Shown here: piece after piece, positions 43,572 through 56,599 of the stretch
Position numbering within the stretch: position 1 is the first letter of the stretch
Layout: every line of letters starts with the position of its first letter
NCBI RefSeq assembly: GCF_900110205.1
Contig: NZ_FOCV01000007.1
Location: 1-64,000 of the forward strand
DNA: 64,000 nt
DNA from: Rhizobium tibeticum
GTDB lineage: Bacteria; Pseudomonadota; Alphaproteobacteria; Rhizobiales; Rhizobiaceae
Direction: 5' to 3'
Position numbers and translations under genes: made by a program
The notes under the pieces: generated by a model
Told to the model about the DNA's origin: nothing
Database searches by the model: none
Seen by the model: only the letters and a program-made list of their open reading frames with translations

Positions 43572-44504
43572 TCAATTGAAGAGTTCAGGCAGTTCCGCGC
43601 GTGCGATCTTGCTCAGCCGCTCGGCTTCGGTTTTTTCAATGGAACGGTATGGCCAACGGAGTTTCGTTCCAACCGGCCCCCACTCACCGATTGCACAAAG
43701 CAACTTGTCGAGCGCCGCATTCGAATAGCCCTGGGTCTGGCGAAATGGAACGATGTGGCTGTCCATGAAGGCGCAAATCCGTTCCTCGATCGCCAGAGCG
43801 GCGTCGATATCTTTGGCCATGAGGTCGGTCCACCATTGGGCGCCGCGCGGACTGAGGCAGGCCACATTGGAAAACGCGCCGGCGGCACCGCCGTGTTTCA
43901 TCCCGGTCGCAAGATGATGGCCGGGGACGAAAAGCGCGAGCTCCGAGAGGTGTTCGCGTGCCGCCGCATACCAATCCGCATCGCCGTCGGCGAGCTTAAT
44001 GCCGACAACACTAGGGGAGGGGCCGCAGATGGCGGCCAGTTCCCCGGGCGTGAGGACCCGCTTTGCATGTGGCGGATTGTAGAGGATCAGGGGGATGCCC
44101 TCGGCGCAGTCGGCCGCGCGCTTCAGAAAATCGATCGCCTCCAGATCGGCAACCGGCCACCAATCCGGCAGAATGACCTGGATCGCCAGAGGCTTCAGGG
44201 CCACCGCACGCATGATCCGGGAGAGTGCGATCCGCGGGTCCGGCTGACACGCGCCGATCACGAAAGGTATGCCGGTCCCTGCGCAACGCTCGGCAAGCGC
44301 TGCCTGGATCCTGTCGAACTCGGCTTCGGTCTGATTGTGGAACTCACCAGACGTCCCGTTGGAATAGATGCCGTCGACGCCGGCTTCTACAAGGATGTCG
44401 ATCTCTTCGCGAAGTGCAGAAAAGTCGATCTCGTCGTTCTCCATGATGGGCAACAGAAGGCTCGCCCAATTGCCGGCGATCGAATGCCGTCTTTGCGTCG
44501 TCAA
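43572..44504 (-). CDS. DHDPS/NAL-family aldolase 2
   Basis: This 310-residue TIM-barrel enzyme belongs to the dihydrodipicolinate synthase/N-acetylneuraminate lyase family. It has GIYSNGTSGEF, which corresponds to the G-T-T/S-G-E substrate-carboxylate motif, LILYNPP with the catalytic Tyr, and VGIKLADGD with the Schiff-base Lys. Members use pyruvate in aldol cleavage or condensation, or dehydrate sugar acids. It is the last gene of the peptide-ABC operon and its start overlaps the ATPase stop by four bases. Since the operon already has a second family member at 46489, it is more likely catabolic than lysine biosynthetic. The substrate is unknown. Confidence 0.88.
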   Translation of the reverse strand: MTTQRRHSIAGNWASLLLPIMENDEIDFSALREEIDILVEAGVDGIYSNGTSGEFHNQTEAEFDRIQAALAERCAGTGIPFVIGACQPDPRIALSRIMRAVALKPLAIQVILPDWWPVADLEAIDFLKRAADCAEGIPLILYNPPHAKRVLTPGELAAICGPSPSVVGIKLADGDADWYAAAREHLSELALFVPGHHLATGMKHGGAAGAFSNVACLSPRGAQWWTDLMAKDIDAALAIEERICAFMDSHIVPFRQTQGYSNAALDKLLCAIGEWGPVGTKLRWPYRSIEKTEAERLSKIARAELPELFN

Positions 44505-45469
44505 GGCATGGCTCCCAATGGTATGTCATCGCGAATGCAGGCCTTGAAGTGTCCCGGCGCGACTTCCCGCAGTTCCGGTACGGCCTGGCCGCAAGCCTCG
44601 ATCGCGTGCGGACAGCGGGTGCGAAAAACGCAGCCGCTCGGAGGGTTGGCGGGGCTCGGGATTTCGCCCTTCAGCACCTGCCGCCCGCGCTTGGCGCCGA
44701 CGTCGGTCGTGGGAATGGCCGAGAGAAGCGCGCGCGTATAGGGATGCTGCGGCCGGGCGTAGAGATCGCCGCTCGCAGCGATTTCCATGATCCGACCGAG
44801 ATAGAGGACGATCACCCGATCGCAAATATACTCGACGACCGCAAGGTCATGCGAGATGAACAGCATGGTCAGCCCCAGCCGCTGCTGCAGATCGCGCAGC
44901 AGGTTTATGACCTGCGCCTGGATGGAGACATCGAGCGCCGACACCGGCTCGTCGGCGACGATCAGCTCCGGGGTCAGTGTCAGTGCGCGCGCAATGCCAA
45001 TGCGCTGGCGCTGCCCGCCTGAAAACTCGTGGGCATAGCGAGTGATCGCCTCGGCGGGCAGGTCGACCTGCTCGAGTGCGACGCGGGCGCGCTCCATCCG
45101 CTCCTTGCGGGTTCCGATGCGCTGGATTTTCAATCCCTCCGTCAGGATTTCGCCGATGGTCATGCGCGGCGAGAGACTGGCGAACGGGTCCTGAAAAATA
45201 TACTGCATGCGCGGGCGCATGCGGCGCATCGCCGATGGTGAAAGGCCGGTCAGTTCGACGCCGTCGAAACGGACCTTGCCGGCGGACGGCTCGACCAGGC
45301 GCAGCACCGAGCGGCCGATCGTCGTTTTGCCGCTTCCGGATTCGCCAACCAGCCCCACGACTTCGCCTTTGCCGATGTCGAAGGAAATATCCTTCAAAAT
45401 GGTCAGCCGCGTGCCGTGGGAAGCGTAGTGTTTGGACAGATCGCGGACGGAAAGCAGAGGTTCGGTCAT
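44501..45469 (-). CDS. Peptide-type ABC importer ATPase (DppF/OppF type)
   Basis: This 322-residue ATPase has Walker [17 protein letters not shown]-loop YIFQDPFASL, signature FSGGQRQRIGIARALT, Walker B LIVADEP and the switch His FISHDL. A C-terminal oligopeptide/dipeptide extension has FRTRCPHAIEACGQAVPEL, with the family's cysteine pattern (iron-sulphur cluster ligands in some members). It is the second of the two ATPases and begins one base from the first. With the two permeases and the binding protein it makes a complete importer of the peptide/nickel class. Confidence 0.93.
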   Translation of the reverse strand: MTEPLLSVRDLSKHYASHGTRLTILKDISFDIGKGEVVGLVGESGSGKTTIGRSVLRLVEPSAGKVRFDGVELTGLSPSAMRRMRPRMQYIFQDPFASLSPRMTIGEILTEGLKIQRIGTRKERMERARVALEQVDLPAEAITRYAHEFSGGQRQRIGIARALTLTPELIVADEPVSALDVSIQAQVINLLRDLQQRLGLTMLFISHDLAVVEYICDRVIVLYLGRIMEIAASGDLYARPQHPYTRALLSAIPTTDVGAKRGRQVLKGEIPSPANPPSGCVFRTRCPHAIEACGQAVPELREVAPGHFKACIRDDIPLGAMP

Positions 45470-46492
45470 CTAGATCTCCCGCCAGCGAATGCATCGGCTC
45501 TTATGAAGCGGTCCAACGGGTTCAAGCGCCGGCACCGCCTTGCGACAGGCCTCGATCGCAAATTGACAGCGCGGCGCAAAAGTGCAGCCCGAGGGCATCT
45601 TGACGAGGCTTGGAACAACGCCCGGAATGGCGGCGAGCTTTTCGCCGGCTTGTTTCATCCGTGTTGCGTCGCCAAGCCGGGGCATCGAGGCGAGGAGGCC
45701 CTTTGTGTAAGGATGCTTCGGATTGCTGAAGACCTCGCCGACCGGCCCTTCCTCGACGATGCGGCCGGTGTACATGACGGCGACGCGATGGGCGATCTGG
45801 GCCACGACGCCGAGATTGTGCGTGACGAAAAGGATGGCCATGCCGCGCTCGCGTTGGAGCTTCAGCAGCAGATCGAGGATCTGCGCCTGGATCGTCACAT
45901 CGAGTGCGGTCGTCGGTTCATCCGCAATCAGCAATGTCGGATCGCAGGCAAGTGCCATGGCGATCGTCGCACGCTGGCGCATGCCGCCGGACAGCTCGTG
46001 CGGATACTGGCCGGCGCGACGTTTGGCATCGGGGATCCCGACGCTTTCCAAGAGCGAAACGGCAGTAGCCATTGCGGCTTTTCGGGTTGCGCCGCGATGA
46101 ATGCGAATTGGCTCGGCGATCTGGTCGCCAATCGTGTAGACGGGATTGAGGCTGGACATCGGCTCCTGGAAGACCATGCCGATGTCGTCGCCGCGAATGT
46201 TGCGCATCTCCTCGTCGGTCAGCGTAACGAGGTCGCGCCCGGAACCATCCTTGCGGCGCAGCCGGATGCTGCCCGCTGCGATCGATCCGATGTTGCGGGT
46301 GAGAAGGCGCATGACGGAAAGACTGGTCACGGATTTGCCCGAACCGGATTCTCCCACCAGAGCCACGGTCTCTCCTGCGCCCACGGTCAGGTCGACGTCG
46401 TTGACGGCCGTGACATCGCCGCCGCGAATGCGGAAGATTGTCTTGAGGCCCTGAATGGCAAGAATCGGTTCGGCTGACGGCATGGTGGTCAC
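45470..46492 (-). CDS. Peptide-type ABC importer ATPase (DppD/OppD type)
   Basis: This 340-residue ATPase has Walker [20 protein letters not shown]-loop [13 protein letters not shown], signature [15 protein letters not shown], Walker [13 protein letters not shown] and switch His FVTHNL. The C-terminal extension has [21 protein letters not shown]. It follows the aldolase gene with a four-base overlap (ATGA at 46489-46492), so the order permease, aldolase, ATPases is unusual but translationally coupled. Confidence 0.93.
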   Translation of the reverse strand: MTTMPSAEPILAIQGLKTIFRIRGGDVTAVNDVDLTVGAGETVALVGESGSGKSVTSLSVMRLLTRNIGSIAAGSIRLRRKDGSGRDLVTLTDEEMRNIRGDDIGMVFQEPMSSLNPVYTIGDQIAEPIRIHRGATRKAAMATAVSLLESVGIPDAKRRAGQYPHELSGGMRQRATIAMALACDPTLLIADEPTTALDVTIQAQILDLLLKLQRERGMAILFVTHNLGVVAQIAHRVAVMYTGRIVEEGPVGEVFSNPKHPYTKGLLASMPRLGDATRMKQAGEKLAAIPGVVPSLVKMPSGCTFAPRCQFAIEACRKAVPALEPVGPLHKSRCIRWREI

Positions 46493-47409
46493 CCGCCAAG
46501 CAGACCGGTTGCACGCAGGATCTCATTGATCCTTGCTGTCTCTGCTTCATTGAGGGCGGCGCGCGGACGCGGCATGACCGCGGTATCGATAATGCCGAGG
46601 CTCTTCATTGCGGTCTTGAAGCCACCAATGCCGGCGGCACCGCCGCTGACGCGGCCCTGGGCGACCCAGACGATTTCGAAGAGATGGCAGAGCCGCTCCT
46701 GCTCCTTGCGCGCGGCGACCCAGTCCCCACGCTGGGCGGCGTTCCAGAGGCGCACATAGCCATGCGGATCGACATTGGCGATGCCGGGAACAACGCCATG
46801 GGCCCCCATCAGCAAGGCATTGTCGACGACGATTTCCGAACCGGTCATCAGGAATACGTCCGGCCGGTCGGCAAGATCGAGCAGGGCATAGCGGAAATTG
46901 CCGTCGTCGCCGCTGGAATCCTTAAGGCCGATGATCGTGCCTTCCCTGGCCAAGGTCACCGTCGTCTGGCGTTGCAGCTTGACGTGCACGCAGACCGGAA
47001 TGTCGTAGGCGACGAGCGCGACGTCGACGGCGTCACGGATAAAGCGGAAGTGGTCGAGGATTTCCGATTGGCTGGTGACGGTATAAAACGGCGCGGTGGC
47101 CACCACGGCGTCGGCGCCCGCCCGCTTGGCGACGTCTGCATGATGAATGACGCGATCCGTGGTCGCATCTATGACGCCGACGATCAACGGTACGCGCCCG
47201 TTCACCACCTTTGCCGAATGCTCGATGATCTCGCGGCGCGTCTTGTCGTCGTGAAAGATTACCTCGCTTGTCGAACCAAGCACGAAAACGCCGTGGCATC
47301 CGCCGTCGATAAGATGCTCCAGAACCCGCGTATAGGACGGATAATCGACCGTGAAATCCGCATTGAGAGGCGTCACGACTGGAGGAATTACACCCTTGAA
47401 TTTTTTCAT
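46489..47409 (-). CDS. DHDPS/NAL-family aldolase 1
   Basis: This 306-residue TIM-barrel protein of the DHDPS/NAL family has [15 protein letters not shown] (carboxylate-binding loop with Ser-Thr-Ser), [15 protein letters not shown] with the catalytic Tyr, and [16 protein letters not shown] with the Schiff-base Lys. It is clearly divergent from the aldolase at 43572 and is placed between the permease and ATPase genes, an odd place for an enzyme. It probably acts on the imported compound or its breakdown product. Candidates from the family include sialic acid, KDG-type acids and hydroxyproline derivatives; none can be chosen from sequence alone. Confidence 0.88.
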   Translation of the reverse strand: MKKFKGVIPPVVTPLNADFTVDYPSYTRVLEHLIDGGCHGVFVLGSTSEVIFHDDKTRREIIEHSAKVVNGRVPLIVGVIDATTDRVIHHADVAKRAGADAVVATAPFYTVTSQSEILDHFRFIRDAVDVALVAYDIPVCVHVKLQRQTTVTLAREGTIIGLKDSSGDDGNFRYALLDLADRPDVFLMTGSEIVVDNALLMGAHGVVPGIANVDPHGYVRLWNAAQRGDWVAARKEQERLCHLFEIVWVAQGRVSGGAAGIGGFKTAMKSLGIIDTAVMPRPRAALNEAETARINEILRATGLLGG

Positions 47410-47421
47410 TGTCTCTTTCTT

Positions 47422-48297
47422 TCAGTTTAGTTCAGCGCGAGGGTCGAAAGCGTCCCGAAGACCGTCGCCGATGAAGTTGATGGCAAGAACCGCGAGGATG
47501 AGAGCCCCGCCTGGGAACAGCCATTGCCAGGGATATTGTTCAAGCACCGACGTCGAGCGGGCCGCGTTCAGCATGTTGCCCCAGCTGGCGGCCGGCGGGG
47601 CAATGCCGAGACCAAGGAAGGAAAGGCCGGCTTCGAGCAGGATGGCGTTGGCGATCTGCAGCGTCGCGTAGACAACCAGGATATCGATCGAGTTCGGCAG
47701 ACCGTGCCGGAGGAGGAGGTGCGGCAGGCCAGCGCCCATTCCCCGCGCGGCGATGACGAAGTCGCGCTCGCGCAATTCCAGGAGCCGCGCGCGCACCATT
47801 CGTGCCAGGAGCGGCCAGGACAGCAGCGAAATGACAAGGACGGTCGGCCAGATGCCCGTGCCGGCGATCGAGGCGAGCACAAGGAGAAAAATCACGGGTG
47901 GCAGCGTCATGACGAGATCGACAAACCGCATGCCGACGGCGTCTGCCCAGCGGCCGGCAAGGGCGGAGACGGCGCCGAAAAGAAAGCCGATGATAGCGGA
48001 CAGCAGCGTCGAGGCGACGGCCACGAGGAGCGAGATGCGTCCGCCTTCCATCACGCGCGCAAACACGTCGCGTCCGACACCGTCCGTGCCGAAGACGTGT
48101 TTGGAACTTGGACCGCTGTTCATGGCCAATAGGTCAATGTCGTTTGGCTTGAAGTTCCACCAGAGCGGGTAGGACAGGATCATTGCCAACACAGGAAGAG
48201 CCAGACAGACGCCGAAAACGGCAGCGCGGTTGATCAGGAAGCGGTCGAGCGCGCGGGCGAGAGGACCGGGACTGCGGGTGGGGGTTCTGGCCAGCAT
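47422..48297 (-). CDS. Peptide-type ABC importer permease (DppC type)
   Basis: This 291-residue inner-membrane permease has a N-terminal helix ([22 protein letters not shown]) and five further helices. The ATPase-coupling EAA loop is [25 protein letters not shown], with the conserved Gly. The motif [22 protein letters not shown] after helix 1 is diagnostic of the DppC/OppC group. It is adjacent to the partner permease at 48300 with two bases between them. Confidence 0.93.
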   Translation of the reverse strand: MLARTPTRSPGPLARALDRFLINRAAVFGVCLALPVLAMILSYPLWWNFKPNDIDLLAMNSGPSSKHVFGTDGVGRDVFARVMEGGRISLLVAVASTLLSAIIGFLFGAVSALAGRWADAVGMRFVDLVMTLPPVIFLLVLASIAGTGIWPTVLVISLLSWPLLARMVRARLLELRERDFVIAARGMGAGLPHLLLRHGLPNSIDILVVYATLQIANAILLEAGLSFLGLGIAPPAASWGNMLNAARSTSVLEQYPWQWLFPGGALILAVLAINFIGDGLRDAFDPRAELN

Positions 48298-48299
48298 GC

Positions 48300-49259
48300 T
48301 CAGCCCACCTTGATGCGCGGATCGATCACCGCATAGGTCATGTCCGTCAGCAGATTGACCAAGATGACGCAGGCTCCGATGATGAGTGTGGCGCCCATGA
48401 TGACCGGATAGTCACGGGTTTCGACCGAATCGACGAGCAGCAGACCCATGCCCGGCCAATTGAAGACGCTCTCGATGAAGATGGCGCCGCCGATGGCAAG
48501 ACCGATGGTCGAACCAATGAGCGTGACAACAGGCAGCAGCGCATTGCGCAAGGCGTGCTTGACGATCACCCAGAATTCGATGACGCCCTTGGCCCGCGCC
48601 GTGCGCACGTAGTCCTGATTGAGCACTTCCAGCAGGGAGGCGCGCATGTAGCGCATGATCAACGCTGCCTGGGCGACTGCAAGCAGGCAGGCAGGCAGGA
48701 TCAGGTGATGCACCAGATCGAGGACCGAGAACGGCTCGCCGGGTGTCAGCATGCCGCCAGATGGCATCCAGTTGAGCCGTACGGCAAAGACGTAAAGTCC
48801 GATCAACGCACTGAGAAAAGCCGGGCTTGAAATGCCGGCAAGCGCAAGCACCGAGAAGGAAACGTCGGTGACCGAATTGCGTCGCACGGCGCTTATGATG
48901 CCGGTGGCGATGCCAACAATAATTGAGATGACGAGAGCCGTTCCCATGAGCAGGATGGTGGGACCGATGCGTGACATGACGAGGCCGAGCACCGGCTGAT
49001 CCATGCGCTTGATCGAGTAGCCGAGATTGCCGGTCAACGCCTGCTGCAGCCAGGCCAGGTATTGCACAGGCAGCGGTTGATCGAGGCCGAGCCTGCTGCG
49101 CAGTTCAGCCAGATCAGCGGGCGACAACGGAATGTTCGGATCGATATAGGCATCGATCGGATCACCAGGGGTGAGGCGCAGCAGAAGGAAAATCAGCACG
49201 CTCAATGCGAGCAGCATGCCTATCCCGATCGCCAAGCGCCGGAGGCTAAATGTCAGCAT
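48300..49259 (-). CDS. Peptide-type ABC importer permease (DppB type)
   Basis: This 319-residue permease has the typical DppB beginning [30 protein letters not shown] start at 49259 rather than 49307 because of this fit. [11 protein letters not shown] follows helix 1, and the EAA loop is [34 protein letters not shown]. Six membrane helices are visible. It pairs with the DppC-type permease and is downstream of the binding protein. Confidence 0.93.
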   Translation of the reverse strand: MLTFSLRRLAIGIGMLLALSVLIFLLLRLTPGDPIDAYIDPNIPLSPADLAELRSRLGLDQPLPVQYLAWLQQALTGNLGYSIKRMDQPVLGLVMSRIGPTILLMGTALVISIIVGIATGIISAVRRNSVTDVSFSVLALAGISSPAFLSALIGLYVFAVRLNWMPSGGMLTPGEPFSVLDLVHHLILPACLLAVAQAALIMRYMRASLLEVLNQDYVRTARAKGVIEFWVIVKHALRNALLPVVTLIGSTIGLAIGGAIFIESVFNWPGMGLLLVDSVETRDYPVIMGATLIIGACVILVNLLTDMTYAVIDPRIKVG

Positions 49260-49315
49260 TGCAACTCCGTCCTGAAAGGGTGGCGAACGCCACCCTCTCG
49301 TACCCATGGGCGGCC

Positions 49316-50899
49316 TTATTCAGCGATCGACCAATGTTGCGGATCGGCCTGGTAGGGACCACCTCCGGGAGCGGGGGTCCAGACGAAATCCTTGATCTTG
49401 GTGGAGACCACGCCATAGCGGTTCGCCACCCAGAGCGTGCCCCAGGGAAGCTGACTGTTCATGACCTTGCAGACCGTTCGGTAGCGTTCGTCACGCTTTG
49501 CCGCATCAGGCTCGGCAAGGGCCGTGTCGAGCGCGGCAGTCAGGTCGGGCATGCGGGCGCGAACGACGTTCGGGCCGGCGGGCGGAATCTGCTTTTCATT
49601 CAGCCCGACATTGATGCTGCCGGCATCCGGTCCGTTTTGCAGCCCGGCATAGACCAGCTGAAACTGCGAAATATCGGCATCCGGCTTCAGGACGATGCTG
49701 TTATAGGTCGGAGCATCGACTGCGCGCGGCACGACATTGATGCCAACCTGCGCCAGCATCGCTTGAACCGCAGCGAGCACGTTGGTCGCCAATGGCGTCG
49801 TGTAGTAGGTCAAAAGCGTGATCGGCTTGCCGCCGTTGATCTCGTCCCAGCCCGCTTCCTTCAAAAGCGCCTTTGCCTTTTCGGGATCGTAGGCGTAGGG
49901 GTCGATATCCTTCGGCACGAGCTGGTCGGCGACATAAGCGCAGTTGGCCGGCTTGGCGGCGCCTCCGTAGAGGCTCTGGATGATTGCATCGCGGTTGATC
50001 GCGTGCATCACGGCCTGACGGACACGCAAATCCTTCCAGATCGGTGATTCATGGTTGAATCCCAGGTAATTGACGACGAACGAGTTGCCTTCGATCACCT
50101 GGAAGGACGTGTCATCCTTGAACGTCGGGACATCGTTGGAATCGACATAGGTGAACTGAATTTCGCCAGCGCGAAGCGCGGCGATCGCGGCCGCCGGATC
50201 GGCGAAGTAGCGATTGATGATCTTCTCCAGAGCCGGCTTGCCGCCCCGGTAATCGGTGTTGGCGGCGAGTTCGACGTACTGGTCGTTGACATATTTGGTG
50301 AACTTGAAGGCACCGGTGCCGATCGGTGACGTCGACCACCACGGGCTCTTGGCGAGCTGGTCGACCGGTATTGACGACAGCGCATGCTCGGGCAGCATCA
50401 TCACCTTGGTAAGCGTATCTATGAGGCTCGCGGATGGTGCGCTGAGCTTGATGACCAGCGTATGTTCATCGGGAGCCTCGACCGCCGATACCGGTGACAG
50501 GCGGGCTGCCAGGACGGAGCCGGTCTTGGCGTTCTTGGCGAGCCCGATCGTGAACTTGGCGTCCTTAGCCGTAAATGGCTTTCCGTCGTGCCATTTCGCG
50601 TCGGCGAGCTTGAACGTGTAGGTCAGCTGATCCGGGCTGATCTCATAGGAGGAGGCAAGGACGCCGACCGTCTTCTGCAGCTTCGCATCGTAGGTGACGA
50701 GTGGCTCGAAATAGATGCTGAGCCAGGTGAAGCCGGCGGTCGCAGCCAGTGCATTGAAATTGCCCTGAAAGCCACCGGGGCCGACGTCGAAGCCGCCCGA
50801 CAGGGTTGCGGCTCGTGCCGGGCGAGTGAAGCCCGATGCGACGGTTGTTGCCATCATCGCAGCGATCGCGATCGCCGAAAGTCGAGACAGAGTTTTCAT
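49316..50899 (-). CDS. Peptide-type ABC substrate-binding protein (SBP family 5)
   Basis: This 527-residue periplasmic protein has a signal peptide ([24 protein letters not shown]) and the SBP_bac_5 fold: [25 protein letters not shown] is the family signature, and [21 protein letters not shown] is a second landmark. It begins with an ATG overlapping the GntR stop by four bases. The ligand need not be a peptide; members also bind oligosaccharides, nickel complexes and opines. The two DHDPS-like enzymes in the operon suggest a small carboxylated compound. Confidence 0.92.
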   Translation of the reverse strand: MKTLSRLSAIAIAAMMATTVASGFTRPARAATLSGGFDVGPGGFQGNFNALAATAGFTWLSIYFEPLVTYDAKLQKTVGVLASSYEISPDQLTYTFKLADAKWHDGKPFTAKDAKFTIGLAKNAKTGSVLAARLSPVSAVEAPDEHTLVIKLSAPSASLIDTLTKVMMLPEHALSSIPVDQLAKSPWWSTSPIGTGAFKFTKYVNDQYVELAANTDYRGGKPALEKIINRYFADPAAAIAALRAGEIQFTYVDSNDVPTFKDDTSFQVIEGNSFVVNYLGFNHESPIWKDLRVRQAVMHAINRDAIIQSLYGGAAKPANCAYVADQLVPKDIDPYAYDPEKAKALLKEAGWDEINGGKPITLLTYYTTPLATNVLAAVQAMLAQVGINVVPRAVDAPTYNSIVLKPDADISQFQLVYAGLQNGPDAGSINVGLNEKQIPPAGPNVVRARMPDLTAALDTALAEPDAAKRDERYRTVCKVMNSQLPWGTLWVANRYGVVSTKIKDFVWTPAPGGGPYQADPQHWSIAE

Positions 50900-51627
50900 T
50901 GCGTTCCTCCCACATTTGAACTTGTCTTGTTGTTTGCGATAACTCGGGCGATGCCCTCGTAGTGGTGGTCGAGACGCCGGCGGGCTTCCTCCAGGTCCCG
51001 GGCCTCGACGGCATCGACAATGGCGGCGTGATCCCGCCAGGTGGCCATCGGATCGACATTGTCGAGATTGACGAAATCCGAGGCCTTGTAGAAAGCGAGC
51101 CAGAACACGTCGATCAGCCGGCTCAGCGTCTCGTTCTGCTGGCAGCGGAACAGTAGGCGATGAAAGAGCTGGTCGTCCTCGGCGAAGGCTTCGCCACGTT
51201 CCGCATGCGCCTTCATGCGGTTGACGGCGGCGCGAAGCTCGGCAATGTCGTCCTTGCTGATCGTCTCCAGCGTCTTGCCGATCAGACCGACCTCGAGCGT
51301 CCGGCGAATCTCGATGACTTCCTCGATCTGGCGAAGCGCGCCGCCAAGACCATAGGCAAGATTGTCGAGCAGCGGCTCGAAGGAGAACGCTTTGACGAAG
51401 ATCCCGACGCCGCGACGCGATTCCAGCACACCGAGAGATTCAAGCGCCTTGATGCCCTCGCGCAGGGAGTTGCGGCTGACGCCGAGCTGGGTTGCGAGCT
51501 CGCTCTCGGCTGGCAGAAGGGTGCCCGGTTTCAAGCCATTGTCGTTGATGTATGCGCGCAGGCTCTCCTGCACGGAAACATGCAGCAGCGGGGCTCTCGT
51601 CAAGGGCTTCATGGTTTTGAGTGGCAT
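50896..51627 (-). CDS. GntR-family regulator, FadR/FCD subgroup
   Basis: This 243-residue regulator has an N-terminal winged helix (LLPAESELATQLGVSRNSLREGIKALESLGVLESRRGVGIFV, about 38-79) and a helical FCD ligand domain with metal-ligand residues (Asp-His pattern DDQLFHRLLF, WRDHAAIVDAV and RRRLDHHYEGIA). FCD regulators usually sense a small organic acid. It is first in the operon it probably controls and is coupled to the binding-protein gene. A palindrome at 51664-51682 is a candidate operator. Confidence 0.9.
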   Translation of the reverse strand: MPLKTMKPLTRAPLLHVSVQESLRAYINDNGLKPGTLLPAESELATQLGVSRNSLREGIKALESLGVLESRRGVGIFVKAFSFEPLLDNLAYGLGGALRQIEEVIEIRRTLEVGLIGKTLETISKDDIAELRAAVNRMKAHAERGEAFAEDDQLFHRLLFRCQQNETLSRLIDVFWLAFYKASDFVNLDNVDPMATWRDHAAIVDAVEARDLEEARRRLDHHYEGIARVIANNKTSSNVGGTQ

Positions 51628-51663
51628 GCCAATCCCGCTGCAAAAGTTTCAGACAAAAGACAC

Positions 51664-51682
51664 ATATCCACTTGTAGGATAT
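51664..51682. promoter_or_regulatory. Palindrome before the gntR-type gene
   Basis: ATATCC-N7-GGATAT is a six-base perfect inverted repeat 36 bases before the regulator start. It could be the binding site for autoregulation. Confidence 0.4.
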
Positions 51683-54369
<2,687 letters not shown>

Positions 54370-54913
54370 TCGGCAGATCTCGCGCGGACGCGGCTTCTCA
54401 GCTGCGTCCGTGCATCCTTCTTCAGCTGGAACTTTTCCAGATGGGATGATGAAATGGGTGCCACCTCCAAAAATGGAGCGGCGGCATACGCCCAAATTCG
54501 CTGCGTCTGCTGGTCAGGATTGGCCGCGACCCCTCAAAGGCGGTGGGCTTCATTCGACTGCCTCGACGATGCGCAAGCGTGGGCTCAAGGTCATCCGATC
54601 GATTCCGGCAGATGCCGCACGTGTTGGAGCATCCGTTCACCATCATCGTCTGCTGCGGGTTTCCAAGGACACGATGCAATGGACGCTTCGTTTGACATCG
54701 TGAAAGCGAACTTGCTGCTCGCATCTCTTGATCGCGACACTCTTCACGCGCCTGAGCTGCGGGCGATCGCGGGTGGTCGAGTATGAGACACCGGCGCGCG
54801 CCGGCCCGCGATCGCCGGCAATAAGGAAGCAGAAGCGCTGTTTCGACGACCTCGCAGGAGAACGGCTAAAGCTGCTCGAGTCGGCTGTTCGGCTCGAGGA
54901 GGGGGCATCGCGC
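54370..54913. other. Region behind katG with weak hairpin, no clear gene
   Basis: A hairpin at 54385-54410 (arms CGGACGC-GGC and GCTGCGTCCG, one mismatch) could end katG transcription but lacks a T tract. A plus-strand frame at 54454-54786 (110 codons) has no domain. Its last 35 codons from ATG 54679 (MDASFDIVKANLLLASLDR) look more protein-like than the rest but have no ribosome site, so I do not call it. Confidence 0.4.
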
Positions 54914-55273
54914 TTATCGTACCGGACCGAGCTTCCAGTCAGAGTCGCCGGACGGGCAGGCGAGACCCTTGAAGCGGGTTTCTCCCTCGAGCGTGCGCTG
55001 GGTCGTCACAAAGGCGCGGCACGAACTTTCAGGATCAACGCCGATTTCTTCAATCACGCCAACACTTCCCGTCGATGGGTTGGCCCAGGCAAGGGGCTTC
55101 ACTCCGACGGGGCCGCGGCTGACTGTGTCTGCGATAACCGCCTGATCCGTCTTCGTGGCTGACGGGATTGACTGTGTCACGGCGGCGGTTTCCAGGGGTT
55201 CGACCTTCGTGCATCCCGCCAGCACCATGGCTAGAAGAGACAGCTGCAATACGCCTATGTTTGTTCGCGTCAT
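54914..55273 (-). CDS. Small lipoprotein, surface-antigen-like
   Basis: This 119-residue protein has a lipoprotein signal (GVLQLSLLAMVLAGC; lipobox LAGC at about residue 20). The body has PLAWANPSTGSVGVIEEI and then SSCRAFVTTQRTLEGETRFKGLACPSGDSDWKL. This resembles the Rickettsia-type 17-kDa surface antigen/RT0821 family tail, in which an A-W-x-N-x-x-T-G-x-x-G stretch is followed by paired cysteines. I start at ATG 55273; the longer frame to 55327 would place 18 hydrophilic residues before the signal. It is probably anchored to a membrane; its role is unknown. Confidence 0.75.
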   Translation of the reverse strand: MTRTNIGVLQLSLLAMVLAGCTKVEPLETAAVTQSIPSATKTDQAVIADTVSRGPVGVKPLAWANPSTGSVGVIEEIGVDPESSCRAFVTTQRTLEGETRFKGLACPSGDSDWKLGPVR

Positions 55274-55582
55274 CTGGACATCCCGATGATTGTTCTTCCG
55301 CACAGTAGCATGCAATTCTGACTGCAAACTGAGGGCTACTATAGAAATCGGAGCGGCACCAGTCGGTTCCGTTCATGCCAATACTTTGCTTGTGCGTTCC
55401 GTCACAATCTGGATGCTTTTTTCCACAAGTCGGCATTCAACGCGGGTGCCGGCGCACACCGCCTCTGTGAGATGGCCTCGAATGAAAGCGCTTCGACAAC
55501 ACCTCGATTGCCGATCTGCGATGTAACCCCGACGGTGTCGGGGGCAGTTGCACGCTTAGCTTCGCGTGTTTGTCGCTGCTTG

Positions 55583-56473
55583 TTACCGGCCTGCAGCGTC
55601 CGCCAGCCAGCTTTTTACCGCTGCCACAGAGGCCGGATGACGGGGCTTGCGTGGCGAGACGACGTAGAAATCGGAACCAACAGTGAGTTCGGTCGGCAAC
55701 ACGCGCAGGAGGCGGCCCGACGTTATGTCGTCCTCGACGAAGAACGTGCTCGTCAGAGCGAGACCCTGGCCAGCGATTGCGGCCTCGAGCGCCAGCGACG
55801 TCTGATTGAACCGGATGTTCTTGGCGGTCGTCGGCAGATTGTCCGGAAACGCCAATTCCAGAAACTGCGGCCAAGAATCGTGGGCGTCGTGAAGAAGCGG
55901 GTAGCGCGGGAAATTGCCATCCTGGCCGGGCGGGCCCAGCTTCTCCACCAGCAAAGGGCTGCCGACGGCAATAAGGACGTTCTCGAAGAGAAGTTCTGCG
56001 TTCAGGCCCGATCCAAGGGGTAGCCGGCCATACCGGACCGCGAGATCCACTGCGTCGGTTTGGAAGTTGGCAATGCGATCACTCGCCAGGATGCGCAGAT
56101 CGATGTTGGGTTGGGCCGCCGTGAAGTCCGGCAGACGTGGGATCAGCCACTTCGAGGCGAAGGTTGGCGTCACGCTGATCGTCAGGTGAAGCTGCTCCGG
56201 CTTCAGCGTCTCCGTCGCGTCAGAGATCAGCTCGAAAGCACGGCGGACGTTTGTCACGTAGCTCTGACCTGCCTCGGTCAGCGCCAATGTTCGCGGGAGC
56301 CTGTCGAACAGCTTCAATCCCAATTCCGCCTCCAAGCCTCGTATCTGCTGTGCCACCGCACCCTGCGTTACCCCGATCTCCTCGGCTGCGAGACGGAAGT
56401 TCAAGTACCGCGTGACGACCTCGAACACGCGAAGGCCGTTAAGGGACGGAAGACGCCTGATACCTTCTGCCAT
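55583..56473 (-). CDS. LysR-family regulator (GcvA type)
   Basis: This 296-residue regulator has the LysR helix-turn-helix (LRVFEVVTRYLNFRLAAEEIGVTQGAVAQQIRGLEAELGLKLFDR) and a substrate-binding-protein-like effector domain. The beginning RRLPSLNGLRVFEVV and the GVTQGAVAQQI form are of the GcvA/TrpI subgroup. It is divergent from the SDR gene with a 126-base gap, which is the classical arrangement for a LysR regulator and its target. It probably switches the SDR gene; the effector is unknown. Confidence 0.92.
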   Translation of the reverse strand: MAEGIRRLPSLNGLRVFEVVTRYLNFRLAAEEIGVTQGAVAQQIRGLEAELGLKLFDRLPRTLALTEAGQSYVTNVRRAFELISDATETLKPEQLHLTISVTPTFASKWLIPRLPDFTAAQPNIDLRILASDRIANFQTDAVDLAVRYGRLPLGSGLNAELLFENVLIAVGSPLLVEKLGPPGQDGNFPRYPLLHDAHDSWPQFLELAFPDNLPTTAKNIRFNQTSLALEAAIAGQGLALTSTFFVEDDITSGRLLRVLPTELTVGSDFYVVSPRKPRHPASVAAVKSWLADAAGR

Positions 56474-56599
56474 TCGATAGATTTTCTACTGGTTGATGGA
56501 AGCGGAAGTGGTTCGTATTGCTGATGTCGTAGTGATATCACGCTTTGATGCGACTGTAGACGGCAATCGGTGCGGACCCTCTGGAGATAGGAGAGTGTA

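Noticed and set aside
43566..44741. A 391-codon plus-strand frame
   Set aside because: It mirrors the aldolase and ATPase genes on the minus strand; those show full active-site motifs and this frame shows none.
54679..54786. 35-codon frame behind katG
   Set aside because: Protein-like composition but no ribosome site, no family and too short to support.
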